NCBI GenBank assembly: GCA_937951485.1
Contig: CALEDJ010000029.1
Location: 62,001 to 126,000, forward strand
DNA length: 64,000 bases
Reading direction: 5' to 3'
Origin: an uncultured bacterium
Lineage (GTDB): Bacteria > Hydrogenedentota > Hydrogenedentia > Hydrogenedentales > CAILVY01
Below the pieces are notes generated by a model, which was given only the letters and a program-made list of their open reading frames with translations, was not told where the DNA came from and did not search any database. Below, in pieces: positions 38,496-47,742 of the stretch; positions within the stretch are counted from its first letter, which is position 1; each line of letters opens with the position of its first letter. Made by a program: the position numbers and the translations under genes.

Positions 38496-40102
38496 TGGCG
38501 GAATATGATCTCATACTGATTGTATCGGGGAAAACCGCGGAACGGTACCAGGTCAGTTCGGAAGGGCTGTTTATCGGGCGCGGTCCTAATAATCAGGTTT
38601 GCATCCAGGACCAACTTATATCGCGGCGCCACGCGCGGGTGTGGCTGGAAAACGGGGAACCGCATATCGAGGATCTGGGTTCCCGCAATGGCGTGCTGGT
38701 GAACGGCAAGTCCGTGCAGAGAACCCTGTTGCGCGCGGGCGACATCATCAATTTGGGGAATGCGACGCTGCACCTGCGATCCCATCCGGGTTCCACGATA
38801 GGCCACACCGTCATCGGTCCGGAAATGGCGGAGGATGTGCATGCCGCCATCCTGCGGGAGGCCGCCGGCGCGCGGCTGCCCGTGTTGTACAAGGCGGCGC
38901 AATTGCTGGGGGCGGTTTTCGACGCCGATGTGCTGATGCGGGAAATTCTGGCGATTATTTTCGAGGCCTTGCCGGTGCGCCGGGGCTTTGTCCTGGTATG
39001 CGATCCGGAGAGCGGCGAACTGGAAATCCCCGCCGCGTTTTCCAAGGAGTCGGTTGAAGAAGGGCCGCCACTGAGCCGCACGCTGATCCAGCATGTGCTG
39101 GACAGCCGCGAGGCGATACTTACCGTGGATGCGCAGGCAGACAGCCGTTTCGACGCCGCCGACAGCATCGTGGGCCACGATATCCATTCCGCGATGTGCG
39201 CGCCGCTCATCGGACGCAACGCGGTGGTGGGGGCGATCTATGTGGATTCCGGCAGCAGTTCCGAGGCCTATACGGGGGATGACCTCGGCCTGCTTACCGC
39301 CATTGCGCGCGTGGTGGGGGTGGCGGTGGAGAACGCGCGGCTCTATGAAGAAAACGTGCGCCGGGCGCGCCTGGCCGCCATCGGCGAAGCCACGGCGGGG
39401 TTGGGCCATTGTGTGAAGAACATTCTCACAAATCTGCGCGGGGGGTGCGAATTCATCACCAAGGCGCTTGAGGACAGGGAACTGTTCTATCTCGAGAAGG
39501 GGTGGCCCGTCTTGTCGCGCGCCATCGAACGTATTGACGCGCTCGTGATGAACATGCTTACCCTGTCGAAGGACCGCCCGCCGGACCGCCTTCCCACCGA
39601 TATCAACGCCCTGGCCCGCGAGGTGCTGGATACGCTGCGTCCCCGCGCGGACCGTTACAAGGTCGCGCTTGAATTTCACCCCGCCGATAACGGCGTTTTC
39701 AATGTTGATTCCCAGGAGATTTACCGCCTTATTCTCAATCTGACGACGAATGCCGTGGAGGCCTGCGCTATGCAGGGCGGAACGGTTACGGTGGCGTGTT
39801 CCCAGAATTCCGACGGCTTCCGAATCCAGGTGGCCGACACCGGCTGCGGTATTCCCGCCGAATTCATGCCAAGACTTTTTCAGGTTTTTACCAGCAGCAA
39901 GGGGTCCACCGGCACGGGATTGGGGCTGGCGTGCTGCCGAAAGATTGCACAGGAACACGGCGGGGCGATTGAAGTGGAAAGCGGGGTGGGCAAAGGGTCT
40001 GTGTTCAGCGTATTTCTTCCGCATGCGCCGAATGGGGAAAAGCCGTCGCGCATGCCGTTGGGAAGGCCCGTTACCGCGATTGCCGTCAATCCAAAGACGT
40101 GA
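38495..40102 (+). CDS. FHA-GAF sensor histidine kinase
   Basis: A 535-residue soluble kinase. An FHA domain (residues 5-95; LFIGRGPNNQVCIQDQLISRRHARVW, EDLGSRNGVLVNG) binds phosphothreonine. A GAF domain follows (about 130-290). A dimerisation/H-box region (RLAAIGEATAGLGHCVKNILTNLRGG) has the presumed phosphorylated His before CVKN, then the ATPase domain with NLTTNAVEAC, DTGCGIP and GTGLGLACCRKIAQEHGG. There are no membrane segments, so it senses cytoplasmic signals, possibly Ser/Thr kinase output via FHA. Translation starts at the ATG overlapping the response regulator stop. Confidence 0.92.
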   Translation: MAEYDLILIVSGKTAERYQVSSEGLFIGRGPNNQVCIQDQLISRRHARVWLENGEPHIEDLGSRNGVLVNGKSVQRTLLRAGDIINLGNATLHLRSHPGSTIGHTVIGPEMAEDVHAAILREAAGARLPVLYKAAQLLGAVFDADVLMREILAIIFEALPVRRGFVLVCDPESGELEIPAAFSKESVEEGPPLSRTLIQHVLDSREAILTVDAQADSRFDAADSIVGHDIHSAMCAPLIGRNAVVGAIYVDSGSSSEAYTGDDLGLLTAIARVVGVAVENARLYEENVRRARLAAIGEATAGLGHCVKNILTNLRGGCEFITKALEDRELFYLEKGWPVLSRAIERIDALVMNMLTLSKDRPPDRLPTDINALAREVLDTLRPRADRYKVALEFHPADNGVFNVDSQEIYRLILNLTTNAVEACAMQGGTVTVACSQNSDGFRIQVADTGCGIPAEFMPRLFQVFTSSKGSTGTGLGLACCRKIAQEHGGAIEVESGVGKGSVFSVFLPHAPNGEKPSRMPLGRPVTAIAVNPKT

Positions 40103-40112
40103 GGGTGAGGGG

Positions 40113-41435
40113 TTATTGGCGATTGTCTGCCGGCGGCCAGTGTCGCCGGACGAAGGCGCGGGCTTCCGCCGTGTTCTGAAGCGTCCCTTCCAACTGAGCG
40201 TCTTCCACCGCGGTTAACATCTCCCTGAAAAGTGGTCCCGGGGCGTAGCCCATCGCAATCAAATCGTCGCCGCTTAGCAGTGGTTTTGGGCGCACCGTCT
40301 CCGGGGGAAGTTGGGAAAGGTAGTTCTCTATCCAGTCAATGACGGAGATGTCGCGGTGGCTCGCCATCGCATCAATGCGGCACAACTGCACCAATTCCTG
40401 AAAGCCTGCTTCGCGCACAAATCGCTTCCTGCGGCTCTCGCGCATTTCCGGTATGTCGGCCAGTCGCATGTGGTTTTCCACCAGCCACACGATCCGATCG
40501 AACATGGCGTTGGGCATGTTCAACCTGCGGCAGATGGCTTCGCTCATGCGGGCACCGACCTTGTGGTGAAAATTGAAGCGGATGCGATCATCGAGCGACT
40601 GTGTCGGCGGCTTGCCGACATCGTGCAGCAGCACCGCCCAGGCCAGCGTGGGCGATGGGGCTTCCAGGAGTTCCAGCATCAACAGCGTGTGCGTGAAAAC
40701 GTCGCCTTCGGGGTGGTACTCGGGGGGCTGCTGCACGCCTTTCATGGCCGACACCTCCGGGAGGACATGTTGCAGCAGGCCGGTGCGGTCCAGCAGGGAG
40801 AAGGCGCGGGCCGCGCCCTTTTCCGTAAGCATCAGGGTCAATTCCTCCCGGATGCGTTCGGCGCTGGTGTGGAGGATGCGCGGCGCGAGTTCGCGCATGG
40901 CCGCTTCGGTGTCGGGTGTCAACGAGAAATCGAAGCGCGCCGCGAAGCGCGCGCCGCGAATCATTCGGAGGTAGTCCTCTTCAAAACGCCGGCGCGGATC
41001 GCCCACGGCGCGGACGATGCCCCGGCGCAGGTCTTCCCGTCCGCCGACGTAGTCCAGCACCGTCTCGCTTTCCGGGTCCAGGAACATGGCATTTATCGTG
41101 AAGTCGCGGCGGCGGGCGTCTTCGCGTTCATCCACAAATTCGACGGAGAGGGGATGCCGTCCGTCGAGGTAGGGGCCGTCGCGGCGGAATGTGGCGATTT
41201 CGATGCGTCCTTCGGGGATCGGCAGCGTGATCACGCCGAACGCCGCCCCGATTGCCAACGCGCCGGGAAACAGCGTCAGGATGTGATCGACCCGTGCGCT
41301 GGTCGCCACGTCGAAGTCCTTGGGCGTGATGCCGAGCAACTTGTCCCGGACGCAGCCTCCCGCGAACAGTGCGCGATGCCCCGCCCTCCGCAACACGGCG
41401 CAGACATGCCGCGCGGTTTCCTCGCGTTTATCCAT
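40113..41435 (-). CDS. CCA-adding enzyme / poly(A) polymerase family tRNA nucleotidyltransferase with HD domain
   Basis: A 440-residue class II nucleotidyltransferase. It has head-domain motif LFAGGCVRDKLLGITPKDFDVATS with the two catalytic Asp, RRDFTINAMFLDP, GDPRRRFEEDYLRMIRGARFAARFDF, and a C-terminal HD domain (AVLLHDVGKP). It either repairs tRNA 3' CCA ends or adds poly(A); family members with this layout do both or one. The frame extends to 41558 inside the DUF2339 gene. The ATG at 41435 is preferred: it overlaps the DUF2339 stop by eight bases. The ATG at 41444 is possible. Confidence 0.9.
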   Translation of the reverse strand: MDKREETARHVCAVLRRAGHRALFAGGCVRDKLLGITPKDFDVATSARVDHILTLFPGALAIGAAFGVITLPIPEGRIEIATFRRDGPYLDGRHPLSVEFVDEREDARRRDFTINAMFLDPESETVLDYVGGREDLRRGIVRAVGDPRRRFEEDYLRMIRGARFAARFDFSLTPDTEAAMRELAPRILHTSAERIREELTLMLTEKGAARAFSLLDRTGLLQHVLPEVSAMKGVQQPPEYHPEGDVFTHTLLMLELLEAPSPTLAWAVLLHDVGKPPTQSLDDRIRFNFHHKVGARMSEAICRRLNMPNAMFDRIVWLVENHMRLADIPEMRESRRKRFVREAGFQELVQLCRIDAMASHRDISVIDWIENYLSQLPPETVRPKPLLSGDDLIAMGYAPGPLFREMLTAVEDAQLEGTLQNTAEARAFVRRHWPPADNRQ

Positions 41436-44094
41436 CGCGGGCATCGGGTTCGTGGTCGCCGGACGCGGTCGTCTTGCCCGGCGTTTCGTCGCCCGGCGCG
41501 GCGGCCTGACCTTCGGGGGTCGCCTTGCGCCACATGCGCGAATAGGCCCAGGAAACAATGAGCAACACCACCGCCGCCGCCCCGAAGGTGAGCACCTGGT
41601 GGATCGGTTCCAGGTTGCGCAGCAGCATGAACGCGCGCGCGGTGATGATGGCGAAGAGCGCCAATGCGCCCCATCGGTACCGGCTTTCGCGGAACAGCGC
41701 CCCCAGCGTAATCAAGGCCACCGATACGGCGAGCAGGTAGAGCACAAAAAGATTTTTCGGCGACCACATGTAGAAACCGATAAAGGCGAGGACCACCAGC
41801 AACGTCACCATGCCTGTGCGGAGGACGTCGTTCGTTCTGGCCGCGTCAGGTTCGCGGTGGTTCAGGAAGACGACAATGCGCTCGGCGGCCGCGAAGGTTC
41901 CCAGAAAGATGAGGAAATATGGAAGAAAGCCGTCCTGCTTAAAGAGTGGCGCGGCGGGATTGTACAATTCCCAGTAGAATTGGACAACGCCTGCGCCCAT
42001 GGCGACCAGCCCGCTCGTTTTCACGCCGAAATAGCCCGTCAGCAAACCAATCAGCAACAAGGCCGCCGCGAGGCCGCCGTGGATCGCCGGCGCATGCACC
42101 GCATCCACCCGCTGATAAATCAGCGTAATCAACATCACGGTCGCCGCGAGATAGGGCGCCGCCGCCACTGCATGATGCTCCCATTCCTCGCCCTCCCGAT
42201 GAAAGCGTTTCAGGTACCGCTCCCATGCGTGCGCGCCGCCGTAGGTGAAGGCCGCGAGCAGCAGGGTATAGACCACGAACCCCTCCTGTTGCGCGAATCC
42301 GCGAATCTCCGGCGGTGGAATCCACAGGAACACGTGGTAGCACATGTGCGCCGCCGCGAGGAGCAGCACGCTCGCCACTTCGATTTGGGGGGTGAACAGC
42401 GCCATCCCCATCGCGGCGAGAAGCAGTCCTTCGCCGGCCAGCAGGAACGGCAGCGCCGGGTCATCGGCGCGTTCGATTACCGTGATGGCCAGCAGCACCA
42501 TCGCGCCCGCCGCCGCATGCAACACCGCCATGGACATGCCGTGCAGGTCCAGAAAAGTGTCCGCAAGAAATGACTGGCCGCCGGATGTCCGTTGCTCGCG
42601 TCGAACCGGCCTTATGAATTTCTCATAGAACCAGGCCACTATCTGGAAAACAAAAGCGACGCCCACTGCGGAAAACCAGTTTGAAGGCGCCGTCAGCGGC
42701 CCCATGGCGATGACGCTTTCCATGCGGATGGAGAAAAGGCATCCCAGGAAGACGATGATCATGAGGAGGAGACCCAAGACCTTGAACACCACGATACCGC
42801 TGCGCTTGTAGGAGAAGGCGAGAGCGAGACACTCGATGGCCATGGCCACCAGCAGTTTTTCCCCGGAATCCGAGAGATAGGCCTGGAGGGCCAGCGTCAG
42901 CATGATGACCACTTTGGCGATGTAAATCTGGAAGAGGTAATTCCGCCGGGGTCCTGTCATTTCCACCAGCACGGCGAAAATCAGGAACAGCCCTGCCGTG
43001 CCCAGCCGGAACATCCATTGCTCCAGCGGATACTCGGCGCGGATGGCCAGCCAGGTCAGCACCAGGAAGAAACCGGAGTTCACGCCGGACATGGGAGCCA
43101 CCGTCCGCCGGTATTCCCCGGTCTTCCACGCATCCGTGATGGAGGTCAACGAGAAGAGAATAAAGCAGACCGTGAGAAACCCATTGGAAATCCAGAAGTA
43201 AACGTTGGAGGGGATGTCCAGTCCGGCGGGCTGTTTGAAAAAAAAGAAGATGTAGGTCACATGCGTGGCGATCAGGGCCAGCCAGGTGAAGAGAATCCAA
43301 CGGTGCGCCGCATGAAATATCAGCGTCGCCACGGCCACGCCGGCGCAGGTGATCAGCGCATAGACCATGTTCTCCAGACCGGGCGTCTGTTGCGTGCAAC
43401 TCACCACCACCGTGTAGTAGGCGAGGAAGAAGGCGATGCCCGCCACGGTCTGGCTGCGCCTCAGATGCGCCACCGCGGCCATGAACGCCAGGCAGCCCGC
43501 CAGTACGGGGATGGCCCGGAGGGACGGGGGAAACACCTGCATCTGCTCGATAAAGAACGCCGCATATGTCGTGAAATACAGGCCGGCAAGCCCGCCGCCG
43601 AGGATAATCTGCCCGAACAGGTCCCGCCCCTTCCGCGAGAGACAGCCATAGCCGATGAAGGCCAGCGCCATGACGTAGCCGATCATGATCTTTTCGGGCG
43701 GACCGATATTTTCCGACCAGAACGTCGTGCGCGCCGCCAGCGCCACCGCCGTCATGAACACCACAATCGCCAGACGGCTCAGCCAGACCGACCCGATATG
43801 CACCTCGATGGTTTCGTTCGGGTTCACGCGCAGCGCGCGGTCCAGCCGGTGCCGCACGGTGCGGACCAGCGGCTTTTCCCCCGGCGCGGTATCCGGATGT
43901 GCGGCGCGGGGAAGGGGCGGAGATTGCGCCGCCGGCGCGGCGTGTTCTTGGTGCGCCGCCGGCGGCGGCGCTGGCGGTTGCGCAGGCGGCGCTTCTACTG
44001 ATGCCCTTTTCTCCATCAGCAGGCGCTCCACCAACGTCGTCAGGTGGCGCACCTGCGATTCCAAATCTCTGAGCCTTTGTTCCGGGTCCATCAT
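41428..44094 (-). CDS. DUF2339 giant membrane protein
   Basis: An 888-residue protein. It has an N-terminal coiled coil (MMDPEQRLRDLESQVRHLTTLVERLLMEK), a Pro/Ala-rich stretch to about residue 90, and then more than 20 predicted membrane helices covering the rest (NETIEVHIGSVWLSRLAIVVFMTAVALAARTTFW is the DUF2339 signature). The C-terminal tail is short and charged. Role unknown; some relatives are near glycan or stress genes. The start is the ATGATG at 44094, with GGGAA upstream. Divergent from the C45 gene, and translationally coupled to the tRNA nucleotidyltransferase gene. Confidence 0.88.
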   Translation of the reverse strand: MMDPEQRLRDLESQVRHLTTLVERLLMEKRASVEAPPAQPPAPPPAAHQEHAAPAAQSPPLPRAAHPDTAPGEKPLVRTVRHRLDRALRVNPNETIEVHIGSVWLSRLAIVVFMTAVALAARTTFWSENIGPPEKIMIGYVMALAFIGYGCLSRKGRDLFGQIILGGGLAGLYFTTYAAFFIEQMQVFPPSLRAIPVLAGCLAFMAAVAHLRRSQTVAGIAFFLAYYTVVVSCTQQTPGLENMVYALITCAGVAVATLIFHAAHRWILFTWLALIATHVTYIFFFFKQPAGLDIPSNVYFWISNGFLTVCFILFSLTSITDAWKTGEYRRTVAPMSGVNSGFFLVLTWLAIRAEYPLEQWMFRLGTAGLFLIFAVLVEMTGPRRNYLFQIYIAKVVIMLTLALQAYLSDSGEKLLVAMAIECLALAFSYKRSGIVVFKVLGLLLMIIVFLGCLFSIRMESVIAMGPLTAPSNWFSAVGVAFVFQIVAWFYEKFIRPVRREQRTSGGQSFLADTFLDLHGMSMAVLHAAAGAMVLLAITVIERADDPALPFLLAGEGLLLAAMGMALFTPQIEVASVLLLAAAHMCYHVFLWIPPPEIRGFAQQEGFVVYTLLLAAFTYGGAHAWERYLKRFHREGEEWEHHAVAAAPYLAATVMLITLIYQRVDAVHAPAIHGGLAAALLLIGLLTGYFGVKTSGLVAMGAGVVQFYWELYNPAAPLFKQDGFLPYFLIFLGTFAAAERIVVFLNHREPDAARTNDVLRTGMVTLLVVLAFIGFYMWSPKNLFVLYLLAVSVALITLGALFRESRYRWGALALFAIITARAFMLLRNLEPIHQVLTFGAAAVVLLIVSWAYSRMWRKATPEGQAAAPGDETPGKTTASGDHEPDARDG

Positions 44095-44160
44095 TGTCTT
44101 GTTCCCGCTGCGTTGGCGCGACAGCCGCCATTCTATTCCAAGCGCGCACGCTTTCCAAGA

Positions 44161-44189
44161 TTGACGCTCTGCGTCAACCTGAATATACT
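44161..44189 (+). promoter_or_regulatory. Promoter of the C45 gene with overlapping palindrome
   Basis: TTGACG at 44161, a 17-base spacer and TATACT at 44184, each one base from consensus. The -35 hexamer is half of a perfect palindrome TTGACGC-TCT-GCGTCAA (44161-44177), which could be a repressor or activator site. The leader to the ATG is about 75 bases. Confidence 0.65.
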
Positions 44190-44270
44190 GCTTACACGGC
44201 GAACCAAGGGCGTGAAGCGCGTCCGTTCGGAAGGACGGATCGTGTTGCATACCTGAGAGGAAGGAGAATG

Positions 44271-45758
44271 ATGCCGCGTCATTTTAAGGCGGATTCCAGG
44301 GAAACCGTGCGGCGTTGCGGTGCTGGACGCCTGGATATCTATCGGTCTGCGCAAGGCGAATTGCCGGTAGTTCACATATCAGGTGATGCCCGGGAATTGG
44401 GCCGCCAATACGGCGCGCTGGTCGGCGACTGTATTCGCCGCATTGCCGACCGCCTGGTCGGACTGTTCACGGGGCTGGGACTGCCCGAAGCGGTGGCGCT
44501 GTTGTTCATTGACAGCGCGTGGAATCGTCTTGCGCCGCACGTGCCCGCGCAATACCTGGAGGAAATGGCGGGCATCGCTTCGGGCGCGCAGGAAGCAGGG
44601 TTTCCGGTGGCCATGATTGACTTGCAGCGCATTCTCGCCGTGACCAATCTCGACATGTACAAACGCGAAGAGCGTTTTCTGGACGTTGTGGGCATGGAAG
44701 CGCTGGCGCAACTGGATGAGGAAACCCGAAACGCGCTGGCCGCCATGCTGCCAGGGGAGGCGATGTCCTGCACCATGTTCGCGGTGTGGGGTTCGCGCAC
44801 GGTGGACGGCAAATGCTTCGCGATTCGCAATCTGGACTGGATATCCCAGAGCGGCATGCACGAGGAACGGCTGTTGACGGTCTGCCGACCGGAGGGCCGC
44901 CATGCCTTTGTCAGCATGGGCTACGCAGGGGTTATCGGGTGTCTCGCGGGCATGAACGAAAAGGGGATTTCACTGTCCGAAGTCGGGGCGTTCAGCGTGC
45001 GCGAGGAACTCGACGGCGTTCCCTGGGTATTGATGGCGAGACAGGTGCTGGAAGCATCGGACTGCCTGGAGGATGCGGTGGCGATTGTCACGTCGGCCAA
45101 ACATACGCTCGGCTACAACTATCTCGTGGCCGACGGCGACCCGGACCATTTCGGGACGCCGCAGTTCCGGCCGCGCGCCGCCGCCTTTGAAACCAATGCC
45201 GCCTGCTGCGAGGTGTTCTTTGAGGACGACCCCCAGGAACACGCCGCCGCCTGGACCAGTCCGGAAGGCGAAACCGTCCATTATGGCGTGCCGCTGCGCG
45301 AAGCCGTCATGCGCGCGGACATCGCCTTCGGCGCGACGGCGCGCGCCCTGCAGGCGACGGATGACGGCCCCGGCGATCCGGAAAACACCGGCAACCCGCG
45401 CGGGCGCGACAATGCGGGCAGCACCTACACCACCTGCCACCTGCCGATGCACGACATGATCCGCGCCTATGAAACCGGCGCGGAGTATGTGTTTCCTGTG
45501 CGCAATACGAAGGTTATCGAGAAGGGCGCGCCGCGTAAAATCGGCCCGGAAGAAACCCTGACCATTGCCGCCACTGTGGCGCACAATACCGAAATGCTGC
45601 ACGAGAACGACTGGAATGTCATGAGCGTGGCCTACGCGCCCACCGACCTCGATTTCTGGGTCGCCTATGAATCCCGCGATGCCCGTGGCGACTGGCGCAA
45701 CGCGCCGGACTCCGGATACTGGCAGTTTAACCTGAAAAAACTTTTGGAAAGCGCCTGA
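44271..45758 (+). CDS. C45 peptidase / acyl-coenzyme A:6-APA acyltransferase-like Ntn hydrolase
   Basis: A 495-residue protein. LPVVHISGDARELGRQYGALVGD is the conserved start of this group. Cys near residue 167 (EAMSCTMFAVWG) is the expected N-terminal nucleophile after self-cleavage. CFAIRNLDW, GYAGVIGCLAGMNEKGISLSEVG and ICHLP-like CTTCHLPMHDM complete the fold. Family members hydrolyse amide bonds of varied substrates, so a specific one is not claimed. No signal peptide is obvious. ATG 44271 has AAGGAG four bases upstream; the preceding in-frame ATG at 44268 is the alternative. Confidence 0.85.
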   Translation: MPRHFKADSRETVRRCGAGRLDIYRSAQGELPVVHISGDARELGRQYGALVGDCIRRIADRLVGLFTGLGLPEAVALLFIDSAWNRLAPHVPAQYLEEMAGIASGAQEAGFPVAMIDLQRILAVTNLDMYKREERFLDVVGMEALAQLDEETRNALAAMLPGEAMSCTMFAVWGSRTVDGKCFAIRNLDWISQSGMHEERLLTVCRPEGRHAFVSMGYAGVIGCLAGMNEKGISLSEVGAFSVREELDGVPWVLMARQVLEASDCLEDAVAIVTSAKHTLGYNYLVADGDPDHFGTPQFRPRAAAFETNAACCEVFFEDDPQEHAAAWTSPEGETVHYGVPLREAVMRADIAFGATARALQATDDGPGDPENTGNPRGRDNAGSTYTTCHLPMHDMIRAYETGAEYVFPVRNTKVIEKGAPRKIGPEETLTIAATVAHNTEMLHENDWNVMSVAYAPTDLDFWVAYESRDARGDWRNAPDSGYWQFNLKKLLESA

Positions 45759-45820
45759 TGGAAGCAAAAGGACTTTCTTCAAGTCAATCGAGGACAATCT
45801 GAAACGAGGGGAACGAAAGA

Positions 45821-45994
45821 ATGACTATCGTAGGTGTTATCCTCCTGATCGCGGGGGGCGTGATGAGCACGCTCCTGTTCACCGGCAATGCGCCCGCCGC
45901 CGTCAGCAATCTTCCCGTGCCGTTCTGGGCATGGGTCGTCATGGCCGCCATCGGGGTAATCCTCATCTACTTCAATCGCCGCCCCGCTGACTGA
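45821..45994 (+). CDS. Small membrane protein, 57 residues
   Basis: An ATG with GAGGGGAA upstream opens a 57-codon frame (MTIVGVILLIAGGVMSTLLF..VPFWAWVVMAAIGVILIYFNRRPAD) with two hydrophobic helices and a positively charged end. It lies 62 bases after the C45 gene and may be co-transcribed. It resembles small DUF-type membrane peptides, but I cannot name a family. The codon use and RBS support a real gene. Confidence 0.7.
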   Translation: MTIVGVILLIAGGVMSTLLFTGNAPAAVSNLPVPFWAWVVMAAIGVILIYFNRRPAD

Positions 45995-46155
45995 AATCAC
46001 TGCGGGCGGTCGGACTGCGGTGTTTTTCCGGACCTGTAGATTGCTCCGGTGTTGCCCAAGCCGGATGCCGGAAGATTTTGGGAAAGTGGATGGGAGTGCC
46101 GGTGACATTCTGGCCTCTTTGATTGTATTTGCTGTGCGTTTCGCGCAGAAGTTCG

Positions 46156-46779
46156 ATGAAGGTTGTCGTCTCCGGATCGCGAATCAATCTCGACCGCGTC
46201 AAGAAACGGAACCAGAACCGGTCCACCGTGACAGGCTGTCACGGCATGGTCTGCGCCAGCCAGCCGTTGGCCAGTCTCGCGGGACGGAATATCCTGCAGG
46301 CGGGCGGCAACGCCGTTGAGGCGGCCATCGCCGCGAACGCTATGATGGCCCTTGTCGAACCGATGCACTGCGGTCCCGGCGGCGATCTTTTCGCCATCCT
46401 GTGGATGGAAAGGAAGGGGCGGCCCTTCGGGCTGAACGCCAGCGCGGGCGCGCGCCAAAGGACCGAACGCTGCTGTATTTCATGAACTGCTCGCCCGCGA
46501 CGCTTTCCGGGCCTTTTACGAAGGTGACCCCGCGGTGCGTATCGTCAAATACTCCGAAGAGAACGGCGGGCGCTTCACCCTTGCCGATTTTCTCGGGAAC
46601 ATCAGCCGGAGTGGGTGGACCCCGTGTCCGCGCAATACCGGGGCTACGGCGTCTGGGAGATTCCCCCCAACAGCCAGGGTATCGGCGCGCTGCAGATGCT
46701 GAACATGCTCGAAACCTTGGATATTGGCGCCATGGCGCCGGAAAAGACGGCTGCGCAATGGGATACCGAGGAATCCTGA
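46156..46779 (+). pseudogene. Gamma-glutamyltransferase remnant
   Basis: Frame 1 (46156-46485) encodes CHGMVCASQPLASLAGRNILQAGGNAVEAAIAANAMMALVEPMHCGPGGDLFAILW..GLNASAGA, the start of a GGT large subunit. The reading then shifts: ARDAFRAFYEGDPAVRIVKYSEENGGRFTLADFLGN is in another frame, and VDPVSAQYRGYGVWEIPPNSQGIGALQMLNMLE in a third. About 130 residues of the large subunit between these parts and the entire small subunit with the catalytic Thr are missing. It is a decayed fragment, not a working enzyme. Confidence 0.85.
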
Positions 46780-46807
46780 CAAACACAAGAGGTGCATCAG
46801 CCGTCCG

Positions 46808-47554
46808 TCATTGCGAACGCAACGGCGCTTTGCAGCGGCCGACCGCGAAGACGGACAATCCGAAGGGCATGGGAAAAAAGCGCGCCGCCCGGCGTTCCGC
46901 GCAGAGGATGGCGTGCAGGCGCCGGTTGAGGACGCCGCCGGATGCCAGGCGAAGATCGGAGGTGCTCCGTTTCAGCGCGCGTTTGACCAAGCGCACCAGA
47001 ACCGCCAGGGGAAACAACGCCGTGTTCCAGTAGTTCGCCTCCACGACCTCGAAACCCGCCGCGCTGATCAGTTCCCGGCATTGACGGCGGGTGTAGCGGC
47101 GGGCGGTTGAAACGGCGACGTCATGCGGCGATCGGAGCCACGCATAGGCGGGCAGATTGACCAGCACCACCCCGCCGGGACGCAATACGCGCCGCACTTC
47201 ACGAAGCGCCTCATGCGGGTCGGTCACGCCGCTGTCCGACAGCACATCCAGGAACAGCACGGCGTCAAAGGAGGCGTCGGCAAACGGGAGCGCCGTGGCG
47301 GAGCCGCGCGCGAGGCGCGTCAGATTGCGCATGCGGCAAAAGCGCAGGGCGTCCGCGGAAAACTCCATGCCGGCGGCGGGGCCGTGCGCCTGCAAGCGTT
47401 GCAACATCGCGCCCGTGCCGCAGCCGGCGTCCAGCACCGCGCCGCCCGGTGCGCCATGCCGGCGCAATCCGTCTTCGACCATCTCATGCAGCGTCCGGTA
47501 CCACCAATGGGCGGTTTCCGCATGAAACATGATCTCGTATTCTTCGGGGCGCAT
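46808..47554 (-). CDS. SAM-dependent methyltransferase (class I)
   Basis: A 248-residue enzyme. It begins MRPEEYEIMFHAETAHWWYRTLHEMV; SAM-binding GAVLDAGCGTGAMLQRL, then DAVLFLDVLSDSGV and LREVRRVLRPGGVVLVNLPAYAWLRSPHDVAV. The HWWY start and this layout are seen in methyltransferases of surface-glycan or lipid clusters. The last nine codons (RCKAPLRSQ) overlap the CATTGCGAACGCAACGGCGC piece of a dispersed repeat, so the original C-terminus may have been replaced. First-to-last order: GT2, DegT and this gene are all on the minus strand. Confidence 0.87.
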   Translation of the reverse strand: MRPEEYEIMFHAETAHWWYRTLHEMVEDGLRRHGAPGGAVLDAGCGTGAMLQRLQAHGPAAGMEFSADALRFCRMRNLTRLARGSATALPFADASFDAVLFLDVLSDSGVTDPHEALREVRRVLRPGGVVLVNLPAYAWLRSPHDVAVSTARRYTRRQCRELISAAGFEVVEANYWNTALFPLAVLVRLVKRALKRSTSDLRLASGGVLNRRLHAILCAERRAARFFPMPFGLSVFAVGRCKAPLRSQ

Positions 47555-47581
47555 GCGTCAATATGCTCCAGGCATCAAGGG

Positions 47582-47700
47582 TTGCCGTTGTGGCCGGTCT
47601 CCCATCCGCGCCACCCTCTTTGGCGTGCGCAAGCCACGCTTGCGCTTTTCCTGTTGTGGCCGGTCTCCGGATCGCGCCACCGACGCGACCAAAGGTCTCC
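47582..47700. repeat. TTGTGGCCGGTCTCC paired repeat
   Basis: TTGTGGCCGGTCTCC followed within a few bases by CGCGCCACC occurs at about 47588 and again at 47652, in the gap between DegT and the methyltransferase. The inner stretch GGCGTGCGCAAGCCACGCTTGCGC is also a hairpin. The same motif appears near 37745. Confidence 0.5.
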
Positions 47701-47742
47701 AATGTGTCGGGGGGGCAGTGCAGCGGAACCCACGGGGGTTGC

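Noticed and set aside
38357-40024. A 555-codon minus-strand ORF opposite the histidine kinase
   Set aside because: Antisense shadow; the plus strand carries clear kinase motifs.
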